Positions 10,016 to 21,251 of a DNA stretch of 64,000 nt are shown piece by piece. The notes below the pieces were generated by a model that was not told where the DNA came from, searched no databases, and saw nothing but the letters and a program-made list of their open reading frames with translations. The DNA comes from Portulaca oleracea. Lineage: Eukaryota > Streptophyta > Magnoliopsida > Caryophyllales > Portulacaceae. The translations under genes and the position numbers were made by a program. Each line of letters opens with the position of its first letter. Position 1 is the stretch's first letter. The DNA lies in assembly GCA_029582165.1 (NCBI GenBank), contig CM055875.1:6862001-6926000 (forward strand), read 5' to 3'.

Positions 10016-11600
10016 AATATGCTAGAATAGATTTATGCCTAAAATTTTGAATCTTTATGAAAGTTTTTAATGTTCTTGATTGTAAATCTGAAATTTTATT
10101 GTAAAATTTCATGCTTTGTTATTGCTTATTTCTTATTGCCTTTAATTAATCGATTTTATGTTTGTTTAATTGTTAAATATAGCATGAACTCGATTTAATT
10201 TTGAATGTTTTAGAAACAATCATGTTTAATATTGTTAAACAGTAGGCAATACATGAAATAGGTCTAAATTCGCAAAATAGGGTTTTGTAGAATTAATTTT
10301 CTGATTTAGTTTATTTACGGTAAAGATGATAAATCGAAATAAAATATCAAGCGAACTTGAAACTTTTTGAAATTTTTACTGGAGGCGTCTGGAAGTGTTT
10401 TGGACTTACCATAATTTTTGTAGATTTTTGCCAATTAAAATGGATTTTTAATTGAGTTTTCAGATCTGAAGTGAATTAAAATTCGTTTAATTCTCTGAAT
10501 TTTATAAATTTGTAAAAGTTTGTAAAACTTCTAAAATTTTTACAGTAGGTTACTGGGTAACCATACTTTTAGGGAAAAAAATGTTCCATTAATTTATCCG
10601 ATCAAATTATATTTTTTAATTTAGATTTTCAGATCTCAGAGAAATAAATTTGTTGCTTCTCTGAATTTTGTATATTTATAGAAATTTGCAAATTTTCTGA
10701 AAATTTTACAATAGGTTACTGGGTAACCATTCTGTTCTGGATAAAAATTTCGTGAATTTCAAAATCGTTTACTAATTTTCCTTTAATTTTCAGATTAACA
10801 GAAAAGTATAATTGTTTAATTTTCTGAATTTTATTCTAATTTTCAAAATTTGATAAAAATCTGAATTTTTTACAGTAGCATATTGGATGAACCTACTGTA
10901 TGGGAAAATTATAAAATTTGATTGTTAAACTTATCGGACTATTATTATTTATTTTCCTCTTAAACGGAGAATTAAAAAGTTTAATTCCCTAAATTTTAAC
11001 AATCTTTTAGAAATTGTTAAAATTCTGGAAAATATTCATATTTGGGTTATTAGATAACACTATGATATGAAATCTTTTAATTCGATAAGTTATGATATTT
11101 TATTTAAGTTTTTTTTTTCATTTACGAAATTAATCGAAACTGGGAAACAACACGGACCATGTTGATCCACCGCGGACCGTGTTGCCAGCAGTTTTTGTGA
11201 AATTGTATATTTTAGGGTTTGTAATTAATTTTAGAAATTAATTATTAAATCCTATTACTACTAAATCAGATAATGGGCATAAAATCTATTATTTTGTAAA
11301 GTTTAGAAAACTTACAATATCTTTGAAAGATATAGTATCTTTTAGACTCCTTGATTTTAGGAAAGTCAACTATTTTGTATGTATAGGTATAAAATCCTAA
11401 ATCTGTTTAGGTAACTAAGATAAAATTTGGATTTTGTTTATTATTTTAATCATGCAAACTTTTTTTAGGAAACCTTATTTAGTATTTGTTTCCTTATATA
11501 TGTTGTGTTGCAATTATATATGCCTTTATAATTTGTTATTTAAAGCATGTGTTATATTTGATATAATTATTGCAATATTACATGTTTGCATGTGCTTCTA
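10016..11600 (+). repeat. AT-rich leader of G with degenerate ~168-bp tandem repeat
   Basis: No coding sequence was seen. Between about 10380 and 11060 a module recurs about four times at roughly 165-170-bp spacing, marked by ACAGTAGGTTACTGGGTAACC (near 10536), ACAATAGGTTACTGGGTAACC (10708), ACAGTAGCATATTGG (10872) and a weaker copy near 11040. Each is followed by AT-rich DNA with TTTCAGAT. Two palindromes like those of the LTR lie at about 11146-11182. The rest is featureless AT-rich DNA. Confidence 0.65.
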
Positions 11601-12639
11601 GTATGGCCATAGATAGTCAGTTTTATCGGTCTGCGTACCAGGTTGGGTGAAATACGGTCTGCGTACCGTCTTTGAATTAAATTTTAAATTTAAATTCCAG
11701 TTTAGTTTATTTTAATTCATGTAAGGATTCAATTGTGAGGTCCAAATTGTAAATTGGTTGTAATTGGAGACATCAAGTTGAGTGGAAGCCCAACAGCAAT
11801 GGAGGTGATGATTCGAGTGGGAGCCCATCCAATGAAGTTGCAAGACCCAAGAAGGTTTTCTTGAAGACTGTCAAGGCTTAGTTAAATTAGTTGATTAAGT
11901 CTAGGTGGCCATACTAGGGGTTTTATTTATGCTTTAATTTTGTTATCGCATGTTTTATTATGCCTTTTATGTTTTTCGAAAGAGTTCACCTAGAATTGCA
12001 TGCTTAGGATAATAAAACCTACTCTCAAAATGAATTATTGCTCAACCTATCGAAACACCACTTAGATGGATAAATAAAGAAAGCCAAAGCGAATTATTCG
12101 TCCGTCATTAATAAGTAAGGTGGGAGCTAGGTCAATTCAAATTGGCTATCAAAATAGATTTGGGCAAGAGCAGAGGAAGAGAAATATTGTATTCGATACA
12201 AATTTCTTGCCAAGAGTCATTTTGAATGATCGATCATACGATGATCCACCAAAGATAACATGGGATCGAGTTTTGTTGGGCCAAAGTCCACTTGAGCCCA
12301 TGAGTCTTATGGGTCTTGGTAAATTAAAACACTAAATGAGAGTTGATAAAGTGTTTTGATTTGAAATTAAAATTAGTTTAATTTCTTTTGATGAATAATA
12401 ACTAAAATGAACCAACTTGTCTCGTAGAATTATTTATGTCTTTTCACTCAAACATCCACCACTAATAAAATATTGTTTTCTCCTTGAGAAAGAGAAAAAC
12501 AATTAACACCAATTCCTTAATTGGCATTGTCATCGCAAGATTGTCTTGAAGGCGATTAAAAGAAACATGTCTTTGACATAACATTGAGCTAGGCATCAAT
12601 ATTAAGAGGTCAATCAAGCCAAATGAATACATGTAATGT
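11601..12639 (+). other. Unassigned part of G, with a 71-codon open frame
   Basis: Contains GGTCTGCGTACC twice (about 11629 and 11658) and an open frame 12120-12335 beginning MGARSIQIGYQNRFGQEQRK. I do not recognise the peptide. It sits upstream of decayed copia gag/PR, could be a leader segment or captured host sequence, and has no sign of a promoter or splice structure of its own. Codon use is unremarkable and the frame is too short to call a gene. Confidence 0.35.
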
Positions 12640-13470
12640 CATAGTATTCATACAATTTTAACTTCAAAATGTTTGAAGATTAGAGGAAGGATTTCAATAT
12701 TACCAACTCAAAACCAAGTTCATCGAACTAGTTAGAGTTGATAAATATGAAACCAATAACCAGATAGTCTCAGTTGAGCTAGATAAGAGCAAATTGTTGG
12801 TGCTCATGTTCTGAAATAATTTGACTATTTTAAAACATGAGAAACCTCAGATCCCTTTTAGCCAAAAGATTGGCGACCAAAGATAGTCTTTTAGTGAAAG
12901 GGAAAATAAGATTTAAGAAATCCATCAAAGACAAGAAGTCAAAGGAAAGGTAAGGACAAACAGTTGTACATAACCCAACCAATGACAGCAACCGGTTAAC
13001 AACCAGATCATGTATATGACTCTGGGAGCGTGAATAACTATAAGAAAGACTTGAGATATGATTTCAATTCTCGGCAAATGCGTATATGATACACACTACC
13101 CTTATTAAACCCACTTTGAGTATAAGATATCGGCTGTGAAACTCGCATTTATGCAAATGTGCAGTATCTACAGCAAAGTAGATGTGCTTTGAAGGATGAG
13201 AGTCAGCCTACAAATAGGAACATGCAATTAGTTCTAGTTTCTTATGAAGAGTTGGTTGTTTATCCATTCACTCAAGACTTATAAGAGAAATTTATAGGTG
13301 ATTCTATGTTCTCATTATAAGTAGAAATTTGATTTCTTGCTCTCAATTAGAGAGAGAGAGGATCTCGAATAAACAACCCTAACACATCGAAACCAAGAGG
13401 TTTAAAAGGAATAACACATGTTCAAACTTAAACCTTGTAACTATTTATTAAGTCATGCAAATCATAGCTC
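12640..13470 (+). pseudogene. G decayed gag end and protease
   Basis: Multi-frame remnants only. Near 13125-13170 a broken match to the copia protease start (family pattern DTGCGTHIC, here with substitutions) is followed by about 300 bp with the sense of the PR-to-integrase linker. Upstream lysine-rich frames fit a gag C-terminus, but no zinc knuckle was found. Many stops. Confidence 0.5.
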
Positions 13471-14640
13471 ATTCGGAAGCGTCACAGTGATAGACTTTTG
13501 AATGATAAGACTTTGAAACATGTGATGTTTGCAAAGCATGACTGTACCTTTTACAAGAAAGGGTGAACGTGCCAACAAACACTCATGCATATGGATGTAT
13601 TTAGTCCAATTGAGCTCAAGTACAGGGGATAGATTACTTCAAAGATGAATAAAATAACACATGGTGACTCATGTCTATGAGATTCGTATGAAGCTGGAAT
13701 GTTAAAATAGTTTGAAGATTTCCAAAATGAAGTAGTCTTGGCGCAACAATGAGAGCACCTGGATACGATCGAAGAGATGCTAATAGTTGAGCCAAGAGTT
13801 TGAACAAATGACTCAAATGAAACACAATTCTGGCACTATAAGCTTAAGTCATATTAATCAGAAATGCATTTAGAAAACTGCATTGTGCAGGATTTTGGAA
13901 AACATAAACTTTGAAAAGTTCAATGTTTGTAAAGCATGTCTGATGGGTAAGATGACTAAAATCACCTCTTATTGGAATTGGTGAACAAGCTAATGACTTA
14001 TTAGGATGCAAACATATTGATGTATGTGGGCCTATGAGCACTAGTGCTAGAAGAAGGTTTATTGTACTATTTCATCACTTTCAGTGACGTTTTTTAGTAG
14101 ATATGGGTATATCTACTTAATACGCTACAAGTCCAAATCATTTGAAATGTTCAAAGATTTTCAAAGTGAAGTACATAACCAACTTGGCAAGAAAATCAAA
14201 ACCCTTCAATTAGATTGAGGAGGTGAGTATTTGAGCCAAAGATTTCATTGACCATTCCAGAGAATGTGGAATTGTTTCATAACTCTCTCCTCTAGGAATA
14301 CGACAATTCAATGACGTATCTAATAGGAGGAATCACACCTTATAAGATATGGTGCGGTCAATGATGGTTGAGTCAACATTGCCTATTACCTTATGGGGAT
14401 ATACGCAGTTAACCATAACTCTAATTACTGAATTATTTGAAGCACTAGAGAAAAGAGGTTCTTGAACCATTTTCTGAAAGAAAGGAGTATCCTTTCTACA
14501 AACTGTTGTAGAGGAAAGTCTTTTGTGTCTCAAAATGCTTTCTTCTTAGAGAATATGTTATTCTCTAAAAGAAAGAGTGGGAGAGTTTTGATCTTACCGA
14601 AGTTCAAGAGACACAAAATACTATAATCATCACCTAAAAC
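13471..14640 (+). pseudogene. G decayed copia integrase
   Basis: Between 13850 and 14330 translated pieces match copia integrase in order: a CxxC-type CLMGKMTK segment, then NDLLGCKHIDVCGPMST around the first catalytic region, a broken GGEYLS, and RECGIVS before a corrupted P-G-x-P-Q-N block. A partly duplicated, more damaged version of the same zinc/CGPM region seems to lie just upstream (13490-13620). Frames change repeatedly and none is open for more than about 65 codons. Confidence 0.7.
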
Positions 14641-14689
14641 TCCGCTACTTGATCCTAGTTCAAAATTTTCCTACTGGTCGGGATATTGA

Positions 14690-16020
14690 GAACAAGGTTG
14701 AGGCAGTTGAAGCTCCTCAAAATGTTGAGGAGAAGGTGTCATGAACATTACTCCAAGCAAGGTCAGGTAAACAACTCCGTCAGCCATAAAGATATAGATC
14801 TTCTATGGATGAACGTGAGATGTTACTTTTAGAAAGTAATGACTCTACCTACATCAAAGAAGCTTTAAGTAAATCAAGATTCCATGCAACCAAGTCTAAA
14901 ATGGACTCCATGTATGCAACCAAGTTTAGAACTCGGTTGATTTGTCTGAAGGTGTGAGCCATTAGGCATATGAGGGTTTTAAGGCAAAACATGGGTTCAT
15001 TAAGATAGACATCAAGACTGACTTCAAAATTAGATTTTAAAGAAAGGTGTGTACTTGACACAATTGAGTGGTCTTTTGTTGGAATACTTGTAAACTTCAA
15101 GAGACCATCTGTGGTCTTAAGGAAGCTTCTAGGAGTTGGAATCATTGACCTTCTTAACCAGGATATCAAAAAGGTTTGACATACTAGGAAGTGCCAAAGA
15201 TAATATTGTGTTTACAAGAAGTTCAGTGGGAGCAATGCGTTTTCTGATATTGTATGTGATTGACATATTGCCTACTGAGAATAATATTCCAATGTTGCTT
15301 CTATTGAGGTTGACTTGGAAATAATTTTCAAAGTGAAGGATTCGGGGGCTAAGAATTTTATTGGAAACAAGATCTATAATAATAGATTAAAGATTTTGAT
15401 TGTATGAATCGAAGTTAACTAGGTGTTGAATAGTTCAACTCACTTCGAGAATGGATTAATTTCCAAAATCATGGCATATCCTTACAGAATTTGATTGTCT
15501 CAAAACAATCAGAATTTCTAAGAAGGATGAGACATATAACTCATGCTTCAAGCGTGAGATTAATGTATGCCATGAAATGTTCAAAGTCCAATATAACATA
15601 TACATTGTATATGTATAAGCAAAACTAAGGATGTGTCCTAAGTCTAAAGTGGTTGATAAAAGCTAAGTGTGAAGAGTTGCATTAATGCTATACTCATGTA
15701 GAGAAATATGATTATCTGAAAGGTTAGAGAAAATCATACGATCTGTATTGAGTGGTATTGAGGTGAACTGGAAGAAGTTCCTAACATGACATGCGGTTAA
15801 TTCTACAAATAAGACAAGTATGACACGACTTTAGAAGTTGTGGCAGAAACTGTTAGGATTGCGAAGTTCGTTTTTAGAACTAGGTGATGTTTCTAGCCTT
15901 GCGAGAGAAATGAAGCCTTACTGATAGGAGTCATCACTCAAGCAAAGGAATTGAAGCTCACTATGTATCCAAACATGTGTTCCGGAAATATCTTCATGTA
16001 TGAAATGTCATTAGTAAGAT
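14690..16020 (+). pseudogene. G decayed copia RT and RNase H
   Basis: Remnants run in copia order. SKMDSMYATK lies near 14890, in the RT N-terminal region. MRFLILYVIDILPTENNIPM at 15235-15300 stands where the family has LYVDDIL, so the catalytic YVDD is YVID. An IFKVKDSGAKNFIGNKI-like segment follows. RNase H traces are near 15540-15600 and 15830-15960, ending with a serine/histidine-rich tail region. Stops and shifts throughout. Confidence 0.75.
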
Positions 16021-16828
16021 GGTATATGTACGAGGTTCATTGCAAGTATTATGTACTAAACCCTTGTTGTAGTTATAGTATGATAGTCATGTATGGGTAA
16101 TAGGTATTAAACACATTCCGGAATATTAACAAGTCAAATTTACAGGAATTGTTCATGAATTATGACCTTGTTGATTCATCATTAAGAATAAGATTCCAAA
16201 ATTTACATCAATTGTGGTTTAGAATTATGTAAATGTCCAAAAAGGTTAGCGAATTCAAAATGGGAAGTTGGATGAGGTTCGATTTATGAAACCCCATTAG
16301 TGAACTTGATAACGCTAGTCTTGGTCGACAGTCGACCTAGTTCCTAATTGTATTATCACGTAGGAACAGTGATAATATCAACACAATTAGCATGTAGGAT
16401 TGAGGTGATGATCAAGTTTCGTGATCATAGTGATGTGATGACATCATAAATCAATCACATGGGTATTGTTGAAAACAACTACCTAACTGACCCGCAGTAG
16501 GAGCACTTTAAGTTGGGAATTGTCATAGGAGCTCTCACTACTCAAAATTCCTAAATCCTGAGTTCAGTACATAGACTACATGGTCTGTTGTGTCTGAACA
16601 AGATGGCATTGTCCTCCCTATCAGGGACAATTGTCTTTTGGCCACTCGGTGAGATTGGACTGAAAATGCTTGGCCGAGCTCAGTTGAATCAATAGTTGAT
16701 CATCTGTTTTTCAAAGTCTAAACTCGGAGATCGAGGAACGTTTCGGACCTTACATAAGGATGACATCAGCTTACCTTATCCGAACATGAGACAGTAAGTG
16801 ACAAGGGAATTCAAGGAATCGAACACTT
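16021..16828 (+). other. G 3' non-coding region
   Basis: Between the RNase H remnant and the polypurine tract. No open frame or repeat stands out. GATGATCAAG- and GATGACATCA-like stretches occur near 16400-16450 but form no clear structure. Confidence 0.5.
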
Positions 16829-16846
16829 GTGGGACAAGTGGGAGAT
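16829..16846 (+). promoter_or_regulatory. G polypurine tract
   Basis: GGGACAAGTGGGAGAT directly before the TGTTGGG start of the 3' LTR, the usual copia plus-strand primer arrangement. Confidence 0.85.
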
Positions 16847-17702
16847 TGTTGGGAATGTCCCGACAATGTTCGATATACACGGAGATTAAACCAAAGTAAT
16901 ATAGTAATTATATGTCTTACTAGAGACCCCTATAATTAGTAATTAAATATGTTTAATTACAACTATATTATTTGGTCCTACTGGGTCACACAAGTCAGCG
17001 CCCTGGAACAATGTATGTAACCTAAGTGATATTGTATCACGTTTAGAAAAGTTGGAAATTGATTTCTGTGAGAAATCAGCCCAACACGGACCGAATTGGG
17101 TTCAACACGGGTCGTGTTGTCCCAACACGGTCCGTGTTGAGACACCACGGTCCGTGGTGTCTATGATCTGAATAATTGGACTTTCTGGAGTCCAACACGG
17201 ACCGTGTTATTTCAACACGGACCGTGTTGGGCCCAGAAAGGCGCCGTTGTTTTAATTCGGCCCTTTAGGGTTTTTGAACCCTTTCCCTAGGTTTTCTAAA
17301 CACTATATAAAGGGGTCTCTGGGAGAGATTATTCAACACTAATTGCCTAAGACTCTTAGAGAGATACCAGGGTGATTTCCTGAGTTCCTCCCTCTTTTAG
17401 TTTGCAGTTCTAGTTTCAGGAAACATTCTCTGTTTCCCGAAACAATCTTACATACATCATAAATTGAGATTCGTCTCGACCGGTCGATCTAGCAATCGAG
17501 TTCCCGGAGTGCTGCGTGGACTTTTCAGTAGAGGATTTCAACATTGGAATCAAGAAGGTCAACCTCTTCTTCAGCAGGAATTAGCGATCAGGTATAATTA
17601 CTAAAGCCTCTGCAATTGTGTTGATTAATTGTTTATAACTGTTATAATATTTCGCCAATTAATCTGTATCTGTTTAGGAAATAGATAACCTAAAACCTAA
17701 CA
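16847..17702 (+). repeat. G 3' LTR
   Basis: 856 bp, same ends as the 5' LTR. By eye I count roughly 20-25 substitutions plus a 20-bp loss of one palindrome module. It is followed by target duplication GTTTC, then the resumed A2 protease. Confidence 0.92.
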
Positions 17703-17893
17703 GTTTCCAGCTGAAGTTTGTCCACCATAGTTGTTGAAGCCACGTTGGTGCAGCTTCCTCCATCAACGATTAGAGAACAAATTTTCCCTTTGATGGTGCA
17801 GCGAGACTGAAAGATAGCCTCTCGTTGTTGTTAGTCTTCTGGGACAATCGAACTGCTGTGGATCCTCCTCATGAAGAGCAATTCGTGTGCCAT
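17703..17893 (-). pseudogene. A2 protease N-terminal half fused to gag start
   Basis: Start codon at 17893-17891 (CCATGG context). The frame begins MAHELLF and passes, in what is gag in F, straight to the pre-protease linker and on to a DGGS active site (complement near 17755-17770), with a disabling stop or shift in this copy. The same fusion is seen at 33785 in A4, where it is open for 61 codons. G interrupts it after the Leu-Gln-Leu-Glu segment. Confidence 0.75.
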
Positions 17894-18108
17894 GGTAGGG
17901 GTTTGGAACGTCCAGTTGACGTTGGGTAAGGAAGGGAATGTGTTTGGGCTGTTTGTGGAGTTTAGGGTTGCAGGTTGGTACTGAAGGTTTGAAGGTTATG
18001 TGTTTGGATTGGAGGTTAAACCTGTGGATTAGCAGGTTAAGCTTTTGATTTAGAAGATTACGTGTTTGGTTTACACTCAACCTCAACCTAGAGCTCTGAT
18101 ACCACTTT
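17894..18108 (-). other. A2 leader and primer-binding site
   Basis: About 200-bp leader with two to three AGGTTAAGCTT-like units. The complement of TGGTATCAGAGCTC lies at 18091-18104, four bases from the 5' LTR (initiator tRNA-Met). Confidence 0.8.
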
Positions 18109-19642
18109 TGATATATTACCGGATAAAGAAAGGTTCTTGATTCCAATAACACATGAAACAAGTGTAACCAAACAAGAATGTGGGGATGGTTCACGAGATT
18201 AAGGGGGAAAGAGGGATATGGTTCTCGTGAAAAGGGGGTTCTTTGTGGAGGTTATTTTGCCATGATGGCTTTTGTGGTTTCAAAATTTAAGACAGGATGA
18301 ATCTTGAACGGGAAAGGGACGAGATGGATGAATCTTGGATGGTGGTTTAGAGGAGGGGTTGACGTGAGGATGGGGAAGAGAGAGGGAGGTGTTTGGCGTT
18401 AGATTTGAGTGAGAGAGGAAGAGGACTAGGTTGTTGGGAGGAGAGAGAGGGATTTTGTTGGAAGGTTGTTATGGAGAGAGAAAAGGGGAGAAGGAGGTGA
18501 TTTGTGAGAGGATGAGAGAGAGGGAGGTGGCGTTTTGTTGAGGAGGTGGGTGACGTTTTGTGGAGAGTGAAAGGAGGTGGAAGGTGGCATGTGGTTGAGG
18601 GGATAAGGAGATAGGGTTGGGTTGTGACTTAACTGTATTGACAGAAAGCTCACAATGTAATTACCTTAACTATATTGATAGAAAGGTAAGAACGGATAGA
18701 ACTAGGTTTCTAACTTGAATCCATAAGATAGACAACCTAGGACTAACTTGATCTAGACCACAACCTAGGATCAAGCTCTTCCTAACCACTTGGGTGCCAG
18801 ACCAAGATACAATAGAAGAAAGGGGTGAGGTTTACCCAAACACTCGAGGGAAAGCTAAAAGCTTAAAGAGTTTCATATTTCAAAATCGATTCCCTTTGCC
18901 TTGAGAGGCTACAACCTATTTATACTAGGAGAGTCCTTAAGGGACTAGTACTTCTACTTGGCGTGAAAACCAAGTTATCCTACACTAGGAGACTCAACCT
19001 TGGCATGCAATCCAAGTTGAACTCCCTATCCTAGACGCCAACTACTCCTACTCTCCCTTGGATTAGGAATCCTTATCCTAGGGGGAGATTGTTATAACTA
19101 ACCTTATCCTAGTTGGTTTGGCTTTCCTAATCCAAGACGGATTAGTTACAAAATAGCCAATCTCTATCTAGGAGACCAATAAGATGACGCCTAATCTACT
19201 AATACCACACGTGATACTAATGCTAAGATGATCAAGTTTATAATTCACTTGTCATCTCACATTATTCTAAAAAATAAAGACACACCAAAACTATTTAAAA
19301 CTATAACTAAATAAATTACATCCAAAATCATGATTATAAAATTGAGCTTGAATTTCTTGACTTGGAGGTGAGCTTGCTCTTTTTGGGCTTGACGTGATAT
19401 TGGCCCAACTCTAGGATGTTTGGACATCCTCTTGAAATAAAGAACACACCATGTGAATGGGTCTTTGCAATTCAACTTTGTATATTCCGTCTTGGGCCCA
19501 TTTGGTGTAAATGAACCAAATCTTCCTTATTAGTCCTATATGGAATGAATTCCTTTGATGAAGAACCCTGTCTGTTGCTTGGACCATCTCTTAGGGTTTC
19601 TTGATTGGGCCTAGGGGAGTAAGCGTGGGTTGATTTCCATTA
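18109..19642 (-). repeat. A2 5' LTR
   Basis: Plus-strand start TGATATATTACCGG, end GGTTGATTTCCATTA, so the terminal CA is mutated. About 1534 bp, closely matching 2403-3935 throughout. The purine-rich block at 18240-18620 encodes spurious Pro/Ser/His frames on the other strand. Confidence 0.85.
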
Positions 19643-20742
19643 CTCAACATGGGAGGCTTCAAGTGAACTAGGGCAAAAGGTAGGGTGCTTTGTGAGAGAA
19701 AGATGGAGTCTTTGAGAGAGTGGGGAGACTTGAGATGGAATATGAATTAGGGATAGAGGAAGATGAGATCTTTGTGGAGTTTGAGAGAAGAGAGAAGGAC
19801 GAAAACAGGGAGGCTTTTGAAAGTGATGTGAGGTCTTTGTAGAGGGAGGGATTGCTTGAGAGAGATTTGAGAGAAGAGAAAGGATGGACGTTGATTTGAG
19901 GAAGAGATGAGGGTGGCGTGAGCTAGGGATGAGGGAGAGAATGATTGAATGAATGCATGAGAGTATGAGAGATTATGGAAGAGATTTGGCGTGAGGCCTT
20001 TAGGAGAGTGAGAGAGAAATTGATGATTTGAGAGAGAGACGTTTGGAAGATAGGGGGAGAGAGTGAGTTTGATGTGAGCTAGGGTTTGAGAGAGAGGTAT
20101 GGGAGGGACGTTTGAGAGAAGGGGAAGAGAGTGAACTAGGGTTTGGAATTTATCTCAACTATATTGATAGAGAGATAAAAAGAAGTAATTATCTTAACTG
20201 TATTGACAGAAAGATAAGAACGGATAGTTCTAGGTTTCTAACTTGAATCCACAAGAAAGACAACCTAGGGCTAACTTGATCTAGACCGCAACCTAGGATC
20301 AAGCTCTTCCTAACCACTTGGGTGCCATACCAAGATAGAATAGAAGAAAGGGGTGAGGTTTATCCAAACTGTCGAGAGAAAGCTAAAAGCTTAACTTATT
20401 TCAAAATTCAAAGTTGGGTGCCTTTTAGAGGCTACAGGCCTAGCTATTTATACTACTAAAGTCCTAAACCTCCTAGAACTCTCAAGATTGGCATGCAAGC
20501 CATCTTCTCCTACTAGGACTCTATTACTTGGCTTGCAATCCAAGGACTCCTAATACTAGATGCCATCTACTCCATCTCCTCCTTGGATTAGAACTCCTTA
20601 TCCTAAGGGGGGGGTTGGTTACAAGAGATAATAATCCTTTTAGGACTTGGCTTTCCTAATCCAAGATGGATTAGTTACAAAATAAGCCAACCTTATCTAG
20701 GACTACATAGCTTGGCGCCTAATCTAGCACACCACACGCCTA

Positions 20743-20776
<34 letters not shown>

Positions 20777-21251
20777 TCTAGATCATTCTAGAACATTCTA
20801 GACTATTCTTAGATTAATCTAGACTCCTACGACTTGGTGTCCAAGTTTATATATATTACTTGGCACCTCACACAACTGGAAAATGTAAATAAAACCCTAG
20901 AAATGTAAAGAAATACATCAAAAGGCCAAAACTGTGAACTTCTTCTTGAAATGGTCAGAAATGTGAAATTCATCTCAAAATGATCCAAAAATGTGAACTT
21001 CATCTTGAAATGGTCCAAACGGTGAAGTTCAACTTGGGCTTTGTACTTGGGCCTTTAGTTGTGGACTTGGACTTGCCATGGATAGGTTTCCATCATCTTC
21101 CATGAATCTTGGGTCTCCAAAAGCAAGCCCATGGCTATGTGAGCCTTCATCTCCTTCTATGAACCTATGGTCCCCAAAGTTGAGACCTAGGTTAAGCAGT
21201 TCTCCATCATGGGCCGCCTTTGATGTATTTGGCGTTGGCCAAAATACATCA
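19643..21251 (-). repeat. A3 3' LTR, main piece
   Basis: Continues the LTR begun at 2315 and ends AAAATACATCA, next to the polypurine complement at 21252. With 2315-2402 it totals about 1.7 kb, longer than other family A LTRs. The inner end (21080-21251) carries two copies of the TTCCATGAA(T/C)CT-GGGTC-CCAAA unit found elsewhere in the internal RH tail. It also has a direct repeat around AAATG-TGAACTTCATCTTGAAATGG (20935-21020), a (CA)n tract and a purine-rich block. Confidence 0.7.
20743..20774. repeat. (CA)n microsatellite in A3 LTR
   Basis: About sixteen CA dinucleotides, at the site equivalent to the (TG)n of A0. Confidence 0.9.

Larger units (their letters stand above)
5617..17702 (+). 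mobile_element. G: decayed Ty1/copia element, 12.1 kb
   Basis: LTRs 5617-6492 and 16847-17702, tRNA-Met primer-binding site at 6494, purine tract GGGACAAGTGGGAGAT before the 3' LTR, and the 5-bp target duplication GTTTC at 5612-5616 and 17703-17707. The internal order (gag/PR, IN, RT, RH at 12640-16020) is the copia order. The coding part is full of stops and shifts, while the LTRs differ at only a few percent of positions. A 3.4-kb solo LTR (H) is nested at 6576. The element sits in the protease of A2. Confidence 0.9.
2403..19642 (-). mobile_element. A2: gag-less, integrase-less Ty3/gypsy element with nested copia G
   Basis: Full-length minus-strand element: 5' LTR 18109-19642, tRNA-Met primer-binding site 18091-18104, PR and RT/RH remnants, polypurine tract 3936-3950, 3' LTR 2403-3935. 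Removing copia G and its duplicated GTTTC leaves about 5.1 kb. The internal part contains no gag domain and no integrase, yet both priming signals are present, so it could have been mobilised only with proteins supplied in trans. The two LTRs are close to each other in sequence. The flanks do not give a normal 5-bp target duplication. Confidence 0.85.
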
